Positions 17,917 through 27,526 of a stretch of DNA of 64,000 bases are shown here, one piece after another. The position numbers were made by a program, and so were the translations under genes. Origin of the DNA: Streptomyces armeniacus (GTDB lineage Bacteria; Actinomycetota; Actinomycetes; Streptomycetales; Streptomycetaceae); NCBI RefSeq assembly GCF_003355155.1, contig NZ_CP031320.1, positions 7,529,336 through 7,593,335 of the forward strand, written 5' to 3'. The number at the start of each line of letters is the position of its first letter. Positions within the stretch are counted from its first letter, which is position 1. The notes under the pieces are model-generated. The model was not told the origin of the DNA and did not search any database. It saw nothing but the letters and a program-made list of their open reading frames with translations.

Positions 17917-18840
17917 TCACGAGCGCCTGGTCCCGGCGGTGTCGGAGGCGTTGGACGTGCCGGACGCGCGGGAAGGGCCGGAGGTCTTGGAGGTGCCGGT
18001 GCCGGAGGCCTTGGCGGCGTCCGGGGCGGTGGAGGGCGAGGGCTCGAGATGGCGGCGGGTGTAGTCCAGCGCCTCGGCGAGATCGGCCTCGCGTTCGGCG
18101 GCGGACATCGCGCGGCGCGTGTTGACCTCGACCACGACGTGGCCGTCGAAGCCGCTCGCGGTGAGCCGCTGGAGCAGCTCGGCGCACGGCTGGACGCCGC
18201 GTCCGGGCACGAGGTGCTCGTCCTTGCTGGAGCCGTTGCCGTCGGCGATGTGCACATGGCCGAGCCGGTCGCCCATCCGGTCCAGCATGGCGAGGGTGTC
18301 GGTACGCGCGGTGGCCGTGTGCGACAGGTCGATCGTGAAGTGCCGGTAGTCCTCCTGGGTGGGGTCCCAGTCGGGGGCGTACGCCATCATCTCGCGGTCC
18401 CGGTACCGCCACGGGAACATGTTCTCGACCGCGAAGCGCACATCCGTCTCGTCCGCCATCCGCCAGATTCCGCGTACGAAGTCCCGCGCGTACGAGCGCT
18501 GCCAGCGGAACGGCGGGTGCACCACCACCGTGGACGCCCCGAGCCGCTCCGCGGCGGAACGCGCACGCTGCAGCTTCACCCACGGATCGGTCGACCAGAC
18601 CCGCTGCGTGATCAACAGACACGGCGCATGCACGGCCAGCACCGGCACGCCGTGGACGTCGGAGAGGCGGCGCAGCGCGTCCACGTCCTGGCTGACGGGG
18701 TCGGTCCACACCATGACCTCGACACCGTCGTAGCCGAGCCGCCCGGCGATCTCGAAGGCCGCCGCCGTCGACTCCGGATACACGGACGCCGTGGACAGCG
18801 CGACCTTCGCCGCCGGTGCGCGCACTGCTGGGTGAACCAC
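17917..18840 (-). CDS. Sugar phosphate isomerase/epimerase (AP endonuclease 2-like TIM barrel)
   Basis: A 307-aa protein of the xylose isomerase-like TIM-barrel superfamily. Conserved metal-ligand neighbourhoods are [30 protein letters not shown] (Glu), [11 protein letters not shown] (Asp, His), [10 protein letters not shown] and [11 protein letters not shown] (Glu). The family isomerises or epimerises sugars or cyclitols, but the substrate cannot be inferred. The C-terminal 45 residues are Ser/Thr/Gly low complexity. Start GTG 18840 is the first in-frame start that includes the first beta strand; its ribosome site is weak. It is followed closely by a TetR gene. Confidence 0.82.
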   Translation of the reverse strand: MVHPAVRAPAAKVALSTASVYPESTAAAFEIAGRLGYDGVEVMVWTDPVSQDVDALRRLSDVHGVPVLAVHAPCLLITQRVWSTDPWVKLQRARSAAERLGASTVVVHPPFRWQRSYARDFVRGIWRMADETDVRFAVENMFPWRYRDREMMAYAPDWDPTQEDYRHFTIDLSHTATARTDTLAMLDRMGDRLGHVHIADGNGSSKDEHLVPGRGVQPCAELLQRLTASGFDGHVVVEVNTRRAMSAAEREADLAEALDYTRRHLEPSPSTAPDAAKASGTGTSKTSGPSRASGTSNASDTAGTRRS

Positions 18841-18974
18841 GGAGACAGCCTACGGTGAGCGGCGCGCGCGCCGGGAGCCGCACCCCGGGCGTCCCGCGGA
18901 CCGCCGCGCGGCCGGGCGTACGGCGTGCGGGCGTACGGGCCGTCCCGCCGGCGGGCGTACGGCCGGCGCGCCCC

Positions 18975-19907
18975 TCACGCCGAGCGGAGGTGGTCGAGCC
19001 GCCGCAGGATCACGCCCTCGCGCAGCGCCCACGGACACACCTCGAGGACGTCGATCCCGAACAGGTCCATCGCCCCCTCCGCGACCAGCGCCCCCGCGAG
19101 CAGTTGAGCGGCGCGCCCCTCGGACACGCCCGGCAGCTCCGCGCGTTCCGCCGCGGACATCCCGGCCAGCCGCGGCACCCACTGCTCCAGGGAGTCGCTG
19201 CTCAGCTCCCGCTGCACGTACAGCCCTTCGCCGGAGCCCGGCGCACCCGCGAGGCGCGCGAGCTGCTTGAACGTCTTCGACGTCGCCACCACGTGGTCCG
19301 GCGGGCTGAACCGGCTGATCACACCGACGATCCGCGCGATCTCCGCCCGTACGTGCCGCCGCAGCGCCCGTACGTGCTCCGGGTCCGGCGGGTCCCCGGG
19401 CAGCCAGCCGGAGGTCAGCCGGCCCGCCCCGAGCGGCAGCGACACGGCGGCGTCGGGCTCCTCGTCCAGGCCGTAGGCGATCTCCAGCGAGCCGCCGCCG
19501 ATGTCGATGACGAGCAGCCGCCCCGCCGACCAGCCGAACCAGCGGCGTACGGCGAGGAACGTCAGCCGCGCCTCGTCCTCACCGCTGAGGACCTCGAGCT
19601 TCACGTCCGTTTCCTGGGCGATTCTGGACAGCACGCTCTCGGCGTTCGCGGCCTCCCGTACGGCGGAGGTGGCGAACGGGAGGATCTCCTCGACGCCCTT
19701 GTCCTCCGCGACGTCCCGCGCCTCGCGGATCGTCGAGGCGAGCCGGTCGACGCCGTCGGGGCCTATCGCGCCGTGCTCGTCCAGCAGTTCCGCGAGCTTG
19801 AGTTCCGCCTTGTGCGAATAGGCGGGCAGGGGACGCGCGCCGCGGTGCGCGTCCACCACGAGGAGGTGGACCGTGTTCGAGCCCACGTCGAGGACACCGA
19901 GTCTCAT
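18975..19907 (-). CDS. Exopolyphosphatase / guanosine pentaphosphate phosphatase (Ppx/GppA family)
   Basis: A 310-aa actin-like ATPase-fold phosphatase: phosphate-1 motif [19 protein letters not shown] at the N terminus, the [15 protein letters not shown] region, and phosphate-2 motif [16 protein letters not shown]. It is short (about 310 aa), like the actinobacterial Ppx1/2 proteins, and lacks the extra HD-type domain of E. coli GppA. It would hydrolyse polyphosphate or pppGpp in the cytosol, affecting phosphate storage and the stringent response. ATG 19907 is taken as the start; MMG three codons earlier is possible. Confidence 0.9.
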   Translation of the reverse strand: MRLGVLDVGSNTVHLLVVDAHRGARPLPAYSHKAELKLAELLDEHGAIGPDGVDRLASTIREARDVAEDKGVEEILPFATSAVREAANAESVLSRIAQETDVKLEVLSGEDEARLTFLAVRRWFGWSAGRLLVIDIGGGSLEIAYGLDEEPDAAVSLPLGAGRLTSGWLPGDPPDPEHVRALRRHVRAEIARIVGVISRFSPPDHVVATSKTFKQLARLAGAPGSGEGLYVQRELSSDSLEQWVPRLAGMSAAERAELPGVSEGRAAQLLAGALVAEGAMDLFGIDVLEVCPWALREGVILRRLDHLRSA

Positions 19908-20187
19908 ACCCATCACGCTATCCGCCCCGCCCGCGCGGAACCGCGCCTACGGTCTCCCGTACGGCCGTTACGCTGGGGGCGTGGGCAAGACGAAAGCGGC
20001 GAAGCGTAAGAAGCGGGATGAGCAGGGCGTGCGGGACACCAAGGGCGGAGGGGACGAGATCGTACGGGGCGACGCGTCCGGTACGCCCGGAGTGTCCGGT
20101 GCGTCGGGGTCGGGTCGTGCGGGGCCCGGGGGGCGCCCGCCCCCGTCCCCACGACGTGAGATGATCCATCACAGCAACGGAGCCACC

Positions 20188-21585
20188 ATGGACACGTCCC
20201 CAATGTCCGCCACCGAGCGGGAACAGAACGCGAAAGCCCGCCGCGCCGCCTCCGCATCCGCGGTCGGCAGCCTCGTCGAGTGGTACGACTTCGGCCTCTA
20301 CGGCGCCGCCGCGGCGCTGATCTTCAAGGACTACTTCTTCGGCACGGACGACGCCTTCGTCGGCCTGATGGCGGCGTTCGCGACCTTCGCCGTCGGCTAC
20401 TTCGCCCGCCCCTTCGGCGGCATGGTCTTCGGACACCTCGGCGACAAGGTCGGCCGCAAACCCGTGATGGTCGGCACCCTGGCGCTGATGGGCGTCAGCA
20501 CCACGCTGATCGGCCTGCTGCCCGGCTACGGCACCATCGGCTGGTTCGCCCCGTTCCTGCTCGTCGTGCTGCGGCTGCTGCAGGGGCTGGGCGCGGGCGC
20601 CGAGTACGCGGGCGCCGTCGTGCTCTCCGCCGAGTCCGCACCGCCGCGGCGGCGCGGCTTCTACGCCTCCTGGTCGGGCGCCGGCGTCTGGGTCGGCTCG
20701 GCGCTCGGGCTGACCGTGTTCCAGGCGATGCACTCGCTGACCGGCGACAGCTTCGAGACCTGGGGCTGGCGCGTCCCGTTCCTGCTGAGCATCGCGCTGC
20801 TGGCGATCTCCCTCTACATACGGCGCCGGGTCGAGGAGACGGAGACGTTCACCGAGACCAAGGAGGCCGCGCAGGAGGAGAACGTCCCCCTGGTGCGGCT
20901 GTTCAAGACGGAGAAGCGCCGGCTGCTGGCGGCGCTCGGCTCGAACGTCATCCTCAGCGGCTACTCGTACATCCCGCAGGTGTGGATCCTGAGCTACCTC
21001 ACCGAGGACATCGGCATCGCCGCCGGGCTCGCCCTCGCGATCAACGCCGTCGTCCTGCTGTCCGGCGCGCTGTTCATGCCGTACTTCGGCCGGCTCGGCG
21101 ACCGCGTCGGCCGCCGCAAGCTGTTCCTGTTCGGCACCGGCTTCGGCATCGTGTGGCCCGTGCCGATGTTCCTGCTGATCGACACGCACAACACGTTCCT
21201 GATCATCCTCGGGATCGTCGTGTGCTTCGTCGGCGCGGTCGCCGTCTGCTATGCCGCGCAGGCCGCCTTCCTCACCGAGATGTTCCCGCCCGCCATCCGC
21301 TACTCCGGCATCGCCTTCGCCCGTGAGACCAGCGGCGCGCTGCTGGCCGGCACCACGCCCCTGGTCGCGACGGGGCTGCTGCACGTGGCCGGACACTGGT
21401 GGCCGATCGCGCTCTGCATGGTCGTCTACGCCGCGGTCGCGCTCGTCTCCGTGTACTACTCGCGGCAGTTCCGTACGGACGCCGACCAGGCCGACCCCGA
21501 CGCGTTCCGGTCCGACGAGGCGTGGACCCGTACGGGCAGCGCCGCGCGGGCGGAGGCCGGCGCGATGGCGAAGGCGGTGCGCTGA
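20188..21585 (+). CDS. MFS transporter, metabolite:H+ symporter (MHS) family
   Basis: A 465-aa protein with 12 hydrophobic segments. MHS hallmarks are VGSLVEWYDFGLYG at the first helix, the loop LGDKVGRKPVM, RRGFYASWSGAGVWVGS, and RLGDRVGRRKLFL in the second half. It should import a carboxylate, betaine or aromatic acid with protons. ATG 20188 (ACGGAG upstream) matches the family N terminus. The frame is open further upstream to a GTG at 19981 encoding a Lys/Arg/Gly-rich segment ([11 protein letters not shown]), which may be a separate small gene or non-coding. The stop overlaps the MaoC gene by one base (TGATG), suggesting an uptake-degradation operon. Confidence 0.9.
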   Translation: MDTSPMSATEREQNAKARRAASASAVGSLVEWYDFGLYGAAAALIFKDYFFGTDDAFVGLMAAFATFAVGYFARPFGGMVFGHLGDKVGRKPVMVGTLALMGVSTTLIGLLPGYGTIGWFAPFLLVVLRLLQGLGAGAEYAGAVVLSAESAPPRRRGFYASWSGAGVWVGSALGLTVFQAMHSLTGDSFETWGWRVPFLLSIALLAISLYIRRRVEETETFTETKEAAQEENVPLVRLFKTEKRRLLAALGSNVILSGYSYIPQVWILSYLTEDIGIAAGLALAINAVVLLSGALFMPYFGRLGDRVGRRKLFLFGTGFGIVWPVPMFLLIDTHNTFLIILGIVVCFVGAVAVCYAAQAAFLTEMFPPAIRYSGIAFARETSGALLAGTTPLVATGLLHVAGHWWPIALCMVVYAAVALVSVYYSRQFRTDADQADPDAFRSDEAWTRTGSAARAEAGAMAKAVR

Positions 21586-22025
21586 TGTCCGTCCTCACCG
21601 AGCGGTTCTACGAGGACTACGCCCTCGGGGAGACCGGAGGCGGCGGCTCCCGCACCCTCGACCAGTCCGACATCAACGCCTTCGCCGGGCTGACCATGGA
21701 CTTCCACCCGGCGCACGTGAACCGGGAGTTCGCGGAGGAGCGGTTCGGCGGCCGGCTCGCGCACGGCGTCCTGACCTTCGGGCTCGTCGTCGGCCTCACC
21801 GTCGAGTACAACCCTCGCGCGGTCGCGTACGGCTACGAGCGCATCCGCTTCCCGGGACCGGTCCTGGCGGGTGACACGGTCACCGCCACCAGCGTGGTCA
21901 CCGACCTCAAGGAGCACCGGCGGCCCGGCATCGGCCTGGTCACCAAGGAGTACACCGGCGTCAACCAGCGCGGCGAGACGGTGCTGTCCTGCCTGCACAT
22001 CCTGGCGGTGGACCGGCGTGGCTGA
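21585..22025 (+). CDS. MaoC-like (R)-specific enoyl-CoA hydratase / dehydratase
   Basis: A 146-aa hot-dog fold protein. The catalytic motif is TMDFHPAHVNREFAEERFGGRLAHGVLTFGLVVGL (the Asp, His and Ser/Thr-like positions of MaoC hydratases), followed by EYTGVNQRGETVL. Such enzymes hydrate enoyl-CoA thioesters or act on branched dicarboxyl-CoA substrates. It is translationally coupled to the upstream MFS transporter and followed 60 bp later by an aldehyde dehydrogenase, so the three probably degrade one imported compound. Confidence 0.87.
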   Translation: MSVLTERFYEDYALGETGGGGSRTLDQSDINAFAGLTMDFHPAHVNREFAEERFGGRLAHGVLTFGLVVGLTVEYNPRAVAYGYERIRFPGPVLAGDTVTATSVVTDLKEHRRPGIGLVTKEYTGVNQRGETVLSCLHILAVDRRG

Positions 22026-22085
22026 GCGCTCCCCGTCTCGCCGCCCCCGCACGTTCCGTCCGCCCTCTCACGAAGGAAACCCACC

Positions 22086-23699
22086 GTGTCTCTGACAGGA
22101 GCGATGTTCCTGGGCTCCGAGCGGCGTACCGGCCAGGGCCCGGCGCTCGACCCCCTCGACCCCCGTACCGGCGCCTCCCTCGGCCCCGCCTACGGCTCGG
22201 CCGCCGCGTCCGACGTGGCCGACGCCTGCCTGCTCGCCGACCGGGCAGCGCCGGCCCTGCGGGCCACCCCGCCCGACCGGCGCGCCGCCTTCCTGGAGCG
22301 CGTCGCCGACCGCATCGAGGAGCTCGGCAGCGCGCTCGTCGAGCGGGCCGTCGCCGAGTCCGGCCTCCCGGCCGGGCGGATCAGCGGCGAAGTGGGCCGT
22401 ACGACCGGCCAGTTGCGGCTGTTCGCGGCGGAGGTACGGGACGGGGGCTGGGCCGGCGTACGGATCGACCGCGCCCTGCCCGACCGCTCCCCGCAGCCGC
22501 GGCCCGACCTGCGGCAGCGGCAGCTCGCTGTCGGCCCGGTCGCGGTGTTCGGCGCGAGCAACTTCCCGCTCGCGTTCTCCGTCGCCGGCGGCGACACCGC
22601 GGCCGCGCTCGCCGCGGGCTGCCCGGTGGTGGTGAAGGGCCACAACGCCCACCTCGGCACCTCCGAACTGGTCGGCTCGGCCGTGGCCGCCGCCGTACGC
22701 GACAGCGGGCTGCCCGAGGGCACGTTCTCGCTGCTGTTCGGCGCCGGCAACGAGATCGGCCAGGCGCTCGTCGCCGACCCGCGCATCCAGGCCGTCGGGT
22801 TCACCGGCTCGCGGGCCGGCGGCACCGCACTGATGCGCACGGCCGCCGCACGGCCCCGGCCCATCCCCGTCTACGCCGAGATGAGCAGCGTCAATCCGGT
22901 GTTCCTGCTGCCGGGCGCGCTGCGGGACGGGCCGGACCGGCTCGCCGAGGGCTTCACCGGCTCGCTCACCCTGGGCGCCGGCCAGTTCTGCACCAACCCC
23001 GGGCTGCTGGTGGCCGTCGGCGGCCCGGACCTCGACGCGTTCCTGGCCGCCGCCGCGGCGCGGCTGTCCGCGACGGCCGGGCAGACCATGCTGACCCGCG
23101 GCATCCGCGACGCCTACGAGCGGTCCACCGGGCAGCTCGCCGGCACCGAGGGCGTACGTGAGCTGGCGTCGGGCAAGCCCGGCGAGGACGGCAACGCGGG
23201 CACCGCCCGGCTGTTCGCCGTCGACGCGGAGGTCTTCCTGCGCCGGCCGGAGCTCCAGGAGGAGGCGTTCGGCGCCGCCGCGACCGTCGTCGTGTGCGAC
23301 GGTCGCGGCGGGGGCGAACAGCTCGTACAGGTCGCGCGGGCGCTACACGGCCAGCTCACCGCCACCGTCCGGCACGGCCCCGGAGACCGCGACACCGCCG
23401 CGGAACTGCTGCCCGTGCTGGAGACGCGGGCGGGCCGCCTCCTCTTCGACGGCTGGCCCACCGGCGTGGAGGTCGGGCACGCGATGGTCCACGGCGGGCC
23501 GTACCCGGCGACGTCCGACGGGCGTACGACGTCGGTCGGCACGCTCGCCGTCCAGCGCTTCCTGCGCCCGGTCTGCTACCAGTCGGTCCCCGCCGACCTG
23601 CTGCCCGCCGCGCTCGCCGACGACAACCCGTACGGGCTGCCGCGCCGGCTGGACGGCGTACGCGAGGTCGTACGCGACGGGGGACGGCCCAGGGAGTAG
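22086..23699 (+). CDS. NADP-dependent aldehyde dehydrogenase (2-oxoglutarate semialdehyde DH-like)
   Basis: A 537-aa ALDH of the long 2,5-dioxovalerate/ketoglutarate-semialdehyde dehydrogenase subfamily. Motifs: GPVAVFGASNFPLAFSVAGG with the cofactor region VVVKGHNAHLGTSEL, VGFTGSRAGG, general base Glu in VYAEMSSVNPVF, and nucleophile Cys in GAGQFCTNPG. Start GTG 22086 with GAAGGAAA upstream. It oxidises an aldehyde intermediate to an acid; the link to the upstream MaoC and MFS genes suggests sugar-acid or hydroxyproline-type catabolism, an inference from family and context. The 3' end overlaps the convergent phosphoesterase gene by 124 bp. Confidence 0.9.
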   Translation: MSLTGAMFLGSERRTGQGPALDPLDPRTGASLGPAYGSAAASDVADACLLADRAAPALRATPPDRRAAFLERVADRIEELGSALVERAVAESGLPAGRISGEVGRTTGQLRLFAAEVRDGGWAGVRIDRALPDRSPQPRPDLRQRQLAVGPVAVFGASNFPLAFSVAGGDTAAALAAGCPVVVKGHNAHLGTSELVGSAVAAAVRDSGLPEGTFSLLFGAGNEIGQALVADPRIQAVGFTGSRAGGTALMRTAAARPRPIPVYAEMSSVNPVFLLPGALRDGPDRLAEGFTGSLTLGAGQFCTNPGLLVAVGGPDLDAFLAAAAARLSATAGQTMLTRGIRDAYERSTGQLAGTEGVRELASGKPGEDGNAGTARLFAVDAEVFLRRPELQEEAFGAAATVVVCDGRGGGEQLVQVARALHGQLTATVRHGPGDRDTAAELLPVLETRAGRLLFDGWPTGVEVGHAMVHGGPYPATSDGRTTSVGTLAVQRFLRPVCYQSVPADLLPAALADDNPYGLPRRLDGVREVVRDGGRPRE

Positions 23700-24235
23700 G
23701 CGGTGTGGTCGCGCCAGCCCGTGCCCTCCCGGACGATCAGGTGGACGGTGGTGATCCGGGCCGTGACCGGCAGGGCCGGTGCGAGCTCGGCCGCCAGTAC
23801 GTCCAGGGGTTCCGGGCCGCCGGGCACGGGGCCGCCGCCGTCGGGCAGCTCCGTGATGGCGACGGTCAGATGCGGCTCGAGCCCGCCGCCGAACACCCCG
23901 CGGTACGGCTCGGCTTCGGGCCAGCGGCCCGTGACCTCCCTGGTGAGCGCCCGGACCGGATCGCCCGGCAGGGGGTGCAGGAACAGCACTCCCGGATAGC
24001 GGCCGAACTCGCCGAGGGACACCTCGAACGGGTCGTGCGCGCCGAACAGTTCACCCAGTTCGCCGTGCACGCGCGCGTCCACACGGCTCACGTGCAGAAA
24101 GGGGTACAGCACGGTGATGTGTGCGGGAGCGCCCGCCCGCACCAGCGGATCGGCCTCGGGGACCTTGACCGTCAGGGCCGTGTCGCCGTCCACGTCCGGC
24201 CACCCGCCACCGTCCGTGTCCGCGTTCCCCGTCAT
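23576..24235 (-). CDS. 2'-5' RNA ligase / 2H phosphoesterase family protein
   Basis: A 219-aa protein with the two His-x-Thr motifs of the 2H superfamily: AHITVLYPF near residue 39 and PHLTVAI near residue 122. The family opens cyclic phosphodiesters or ligates 2'-5' RNA bonds; the natural substrate is unknown. The last 30-40 residues are Ser/Arg-rich, lie inside the opposite-strand aldehyde dehydrogenase gene, and are probably a low-constraint extension. Start ATG 24235. Confidence 0.8.
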   Translation of the reverse strand: MTGNADTDGGGWPDVDGDTALTVKVPEADPLVRAGAPAHITVLYPFLHVSRVDARVHGELGELFGAHDPFEVSLGEFGRYPGVLFLHPLPGDPVRALTREVTGRWPEAEPYRGVFGGGLEPHLTVAITELPDGGGPVPGGPEPLDVLAAELAPALPVTARITTVHLIVREGTGWRDHTAYSLGRPPSRTTSRTPSSRRGSPYGLSSASAAGSRSAGTDW

Positions 24236-24389
24236 GACCGGTCATGCTCGCACGGGCGGTCGGACAGCCGTGCGGTGACCCCGTACGCCTGCGGGTGTAC
24301 GCGGGTCCCGGCGCGTCAGACGATCAGCCGCTGACGGCTTACTCTGTCGGGGAGCAGAAGGGACCCGGACCCGCAGGGGGGATGGCAAG

Positions 24390-26669
24390 GTGGGGGACGC
24401 CGCCGCGTCGAAGGCCGAACGCAGCGCACCCGAGGACTCCGCGAGCGACCCCGGGACGGACGCCGCCACGGGCGGCGGATGGCGTCACGCACGGTCGATG
24501 CGGCGGCTGCGGGTGCTGGCGAGCGTGCTGGCCGTGCTGTGCGTCGTGGTCCTCGCCTGCGCGGGCACCCTGCGCGCCACCGTGCTCAGCCGCGGCTTCT
24601 ACCAGAGCGTCCTCGACGACGAGCGCGCGTACGACCGGCTGTACGACGAGGTGCTCGTCGATCCGAAGGCGCAGCCCGTGACCCGGAGCCTGCTGGCGCG
24701 GCTGCCCGTGCCGGAGGCGGTGGTGACGGCCAACCTCAAGACCGTGCTGCCGCCCGCGACCGTACGGAAGCTGACCGACCGGCAGATCGCCGCCGTCCTC
24801 GGCTACCTGCGCGGCGACACCGACGCCCTGCATCTGTCGGTGGACCTCACACCGGTGCTGGCCAACCTGAACAACCTGGGAGAGGTGTATCTCGGCAGCC
24901 TGGTCTCCAGCTCCGAGGAGCGCAGCGAAGCCGACCTGGACGCGGCGCTCAAGGACATGGACACCGCACTGGAAGACCTCTCCGCGGGCCGCAAGCCCGA
25001 CCTGCCGAGGGTGGAGCTTGACGACAAGGCCGTCAAGGACGGCACCCGGCTGCTGCTCTCCGGCGTACCGGAGGACGAACGGGAGGCGCTGCGCCCGCAG
25101 GTCGAAGGTGCGCTCGCCGTCGGCGACGTGGCGACCGCCCTGGCCGCCGTCGGGCCGCACCTGCCCGGCACCACGGCCGGAGGCGGCGGCAAGAAGGCGC
25201 AGCAGGACCTGATCAGGATCGCCGACGGCGGCCAGTGGGACGTGGCCGAGGACCTGCAGAACTCCGGGGCGAACACCGAGGCGCTCAAGTCCGCCCGCGG
25301 CATCACCGACCTGACCCTGGGGCTGGTGCAGACGCTCGCGACCGCCATCGGCATCTCCGCCGTCGTCGTCCTGTGGCTGTTCGGGCCGCGGCGCAGGGTC
25401 CACCGGCTGCGCCACCTCGGTCGGCTGCTCGCCGTGGGCGGCGCCCTCACCGGCGTCCTCTTCCTGCTGGCGCGATGGCGGGCCGACTCCTGGGTGTGGA
25501 CGCCGCCGGCCTCGTGGCCGCCGTCCCTGGCCGCCCTCGTGTCCGATCTGGAACGGACCGGCGCCCGCTCCTTCACCGAGGCCGGACTGCTCGCCTCCCT
25601 CGTGCCGCTGGGCGCGGGCCTGCTGGTGATCGCCCTCTCCGCCGTGATGGAGCGCCGCGCCGCCGGCCGCAGGCTGTCCCCCCGTACGCGGCGGTACGCG
25701 CTGAGCGGCGTCGGCGCGGCGCTCACCTCCACCATCGTCCTGGGCCCCGCCCTCCTGCCGACCGCGGCGACGGGCTCGGAACGCGTCTACTGCAACGGCT
25801 CGGCCCAGCTGTGCGACCTGCGCTACGACCAGGCCGCGTATCTCGCCACCCACAACTCGATGTCCTCGACGGCCGACCAGTTCATCAGCCCCCTCCAGGA
25901 CGCCGACATCACCACCCAGCTCGACAACGGCGCACGGGCGCTGCTTGTCGACACCCACACCTGGGAGAAGCGCGACGAGATCGCCGACCGTCTGAAGCTC
26001 TCCGAGTTCGCCCCCGACATGCGCAAGCGGGTCACCGGCCTCATCGACAAGGCGAGCCCGGCCCGGCCCGGACTCTGGCTGTGCCACGCGATCTGCCGGG
26101 CCGGCGCCGTCCCCCTCGTCGACACCCTGCAAGAGGTCGGCAAGTGGCTCGACGACCACCCGGGCGAGGTGGTCACCATGATCATCCAGGACGGGATCAG
26201 CGGCGAGCAGACCGCCTCCGCGTTCAAGCGGGCCGGCCTCGAACGCCTGCTGTACACACCGGACTCCGACCCGGGCGCGGAGTGGCCCACGCTGGAGAAG
26301 ATGGTCGAGGACAACAAGCGCCTGGTCGTCTTCGCCGAACACCAGGCGGGACCGGCCCCGTGGTACCGCAACTTCTACCGCTACGGCATGGAGACGCCGT
26401 ACGCCTTCAAGAACCCCGGCGAGATGACCTGCGTGCCCAACCGCGGCGACAACGACAAGCGGCTGTTCCTGATGAACCACTTCATCACGCACGGCGGTGG
26501 CAGCCGTATCGACGCCGGAGAGATCAACGCACGGGACTTCGTACGCGACCGCGCCCGCCGCTGCGAGGCCGAACGCGGCCGGCCCGTCAACTTCGTCGCG
26601 GTCGACTTCGCCAACCTGGGCAGCGCACGGGCCGCGGTCGACGCCCTCAACGAGGCCCGCACGTCCTGA
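24390..26669 (+). CDS. Membrane-anchored PI-PLC X-domain-like phosphodiesterase
   Basis: A 759-aa protein. Residues about 38-62 form one membrane helix and 63-300 an extracellular helical region. Three further helices span about 312-440, and the C-terminal 290 residues resemble a phosphatidylinositol-specific phospholipase C catalytic domain (YLATHNSMSS, ALLVDTHTWEKRD, LCHAICRAG, HPGEVVTMIIQDG). The two His (ATHNS, LCHA) fit the general acid/base pair of PI-PLC enzymes. The catalytic domain would lie outside the membrane and act on an inositol lipid or related phosphodiester. Start GTG 24390 after a GC-rich ribosome site. The combination with a large N-terminal membrane module is uncommon. 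Confidence 0.8.
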   Translation: MGDAAASKAERSAPEDSASDPGTDAATGGGWRHARSMRRLRVLASVLAVLCVVVLACAGTLRATVLSRGFYQSVLDDERAYDRLYDEVLVDPKAQPVTRSLLARLPVPEAVVTANLKTVLPPATVRKLTDRQIAAVLGYLRGDTDALHLSVDLTPVLANLNNLGEVYLGSLVSSSEERSEADLDAALKDMDTALEDLSAGRKPDLPRVELDDKAVKDGTRLLLSGVPEDEREALRPQVEGALAVGDVATALAAVGPHLPGTTAGGGGKKAQQDLIRIADGGQWDVAEDLQNSGANTEALKSARGITDLTLGLVQTLATAIGISAVVVLWLFGPRRRVHRLRHLGRLLAVGGALTGVLFLLARWRADSWVWTPPASWPPSLAALVSDLERTGARSFTEAGLLASLVPLGAGLLVIALSAVMERRAAGRRLSPRTRRYALSGVGAALTSTIVLGPALLPTAATGSERVYCNGSAQLCDLRYDQAAYLATHNSMSSTADQFISPLQDADITTQLDNGARALLVDTHTWEKRDEIADRLKLSEFAPDMRKRVTGLIDKASPARPGLWLCHAICRAGAVPLVDTLQEVGKWLDDHPGEVVTMIIQDGISGEQTASAFKRAGLERLLYTPDSDPGAEWPTLEKMVEDNKRLVVFAEHQAGPAPWYRNFYRYGMETPYAFKNPGEMTCVPNRGDNDKRLFLMNHFITHGGGSRIDAGEINARDFVRDRARRCEAERGRPVNFVAVDFANLGSARAAVDALNEARTS

Positions 26670-26691
26670 CGCGGCAGCCTCTGGTGCACGA

Positions 26692-27522
26692 CTAGTACGA
26701 CATCCCGGTGAAGCGCCGCGTCGCCGCCGTCAGGGCCTCCTCCACGGGCAGCCGCTCCATGGAGGACGCGCCGTAGAAGCCGTGCACGCCGTCGGTGTTG
26801 CGCAGCACGTACTCCGCGTCCTCCGGCTGGGCGACGGGGCCGCCGTGCACGAGCACGATGACGTCCTCCCGTACGTCACGCGCCGCCTGCGCGCACCGCT
26901 GCGTCAGCTCGACGCACTCGTCCAGGGTCTTCGCCGTGCCCGCGCCGATCGAACCGCCCGTGGTCAGGCCCATGTGCGCGACGACCACGTCCGCGCCCGC
27001 CTCGGCCATCGCGGCCGCGTCGTCGGGCGAGAAGACGTACGGGGTGGTGAGCAGGCCGTGGCGGCGTGCGGCCCGTACGAGATCGACCTCCAGGGCGTAA
27101 CCCATGCCCGTCTCCTCGAGGTTGGCGCGGAAGGTGCCGTCGATGAGGCCGACGGTGGGGAAGTTCTGCACGCCGGAGAAGCCGAGCCGCGCCAGCTCGG
27201 GCAGGAAGGTGTCGGGATCGTAGAACGGGTCGGTGCCGTTCACGCCCGCCAGCACCGGGGTGTCGCGGACCACCGGGAGTACCTCGCGGGCCATGTCGAC
27301 GACGATGTCGTTGGCGTTGCCGTACGCCAGCAGGCCGGCGAGGGAGCCGCGGCCGGCCATGCGGTAGCGGCCGGAGTTGTAGATGACGATGAGGTCGATG
27401 CCGCCGGCCTCCTCGCACTTGGCGGACAGGCCGGTGCCCGCGCCGCCGCCGACGATCGGCTCGCGGCGTGCCTTCTTCGCCTGGAGGCGCTCGAGGATGT
27501 CGGCGCGTGGGAATCGGGGCAT
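26692..27522 (-). CDS. Phosphoenolpyruvate hydrolase-family TIM-barrel protein
   Basis: A 276-aa protein of the PEP-hydrolase-like TIM-barrel family. Features are [42 protein letters not shown] at the N terminus, [35 protein letters not shown] and [18 protein letters not shown]. The true reaction of the family is poorly defined. Its start lies 4 bp after the stop of the Tm-1-like gene, so the two are one transcription unit. In plants the equivalent two modules are fused in one protein (tomato Tm-1), so a shared function is likely. Start ATG 27522. Confidence 0.82.
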   Translation of the reverse strand: MPRFPRADILERLQAKKARREPIVGGGAGTGLSAKCEEAGGIDLIVIYNSGRYRMAGRGSLAGLLAYGNANDIVVDMAREVLPVVRDTPVLAGVNGTDPFYDPDTFLPELARLGFSGVQNFPTVGLIDGTFRANLEETGMGYALEVDLVRAARRHGLLTTPYVFSPDDAAAMAEAGADVVVAHMGLTTGGSIGAGTAKTLDECVELTQRCAQAARDVREDVIVLVHGGPVAQPEDAEYVLRNTDGVHGFYGASSMERLPVEEALTAATRRFTGMSY

Positions 27523-27526
27523 CGTT

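Noticed and set aside
19981..20187. Separate small Lys/Arg-rich gene upstream of the MFS transporter
   Set aside because: It is in frame with the transporter and has no clear stop or ribosome site; recorded only as a possible extension.
24339..26492. 717-codon minus-strand frame opposite the PI-PLC-like gene
   Set aside because: Same cause: a shadow of a GC-rich gene, no ribosome site and no domain.
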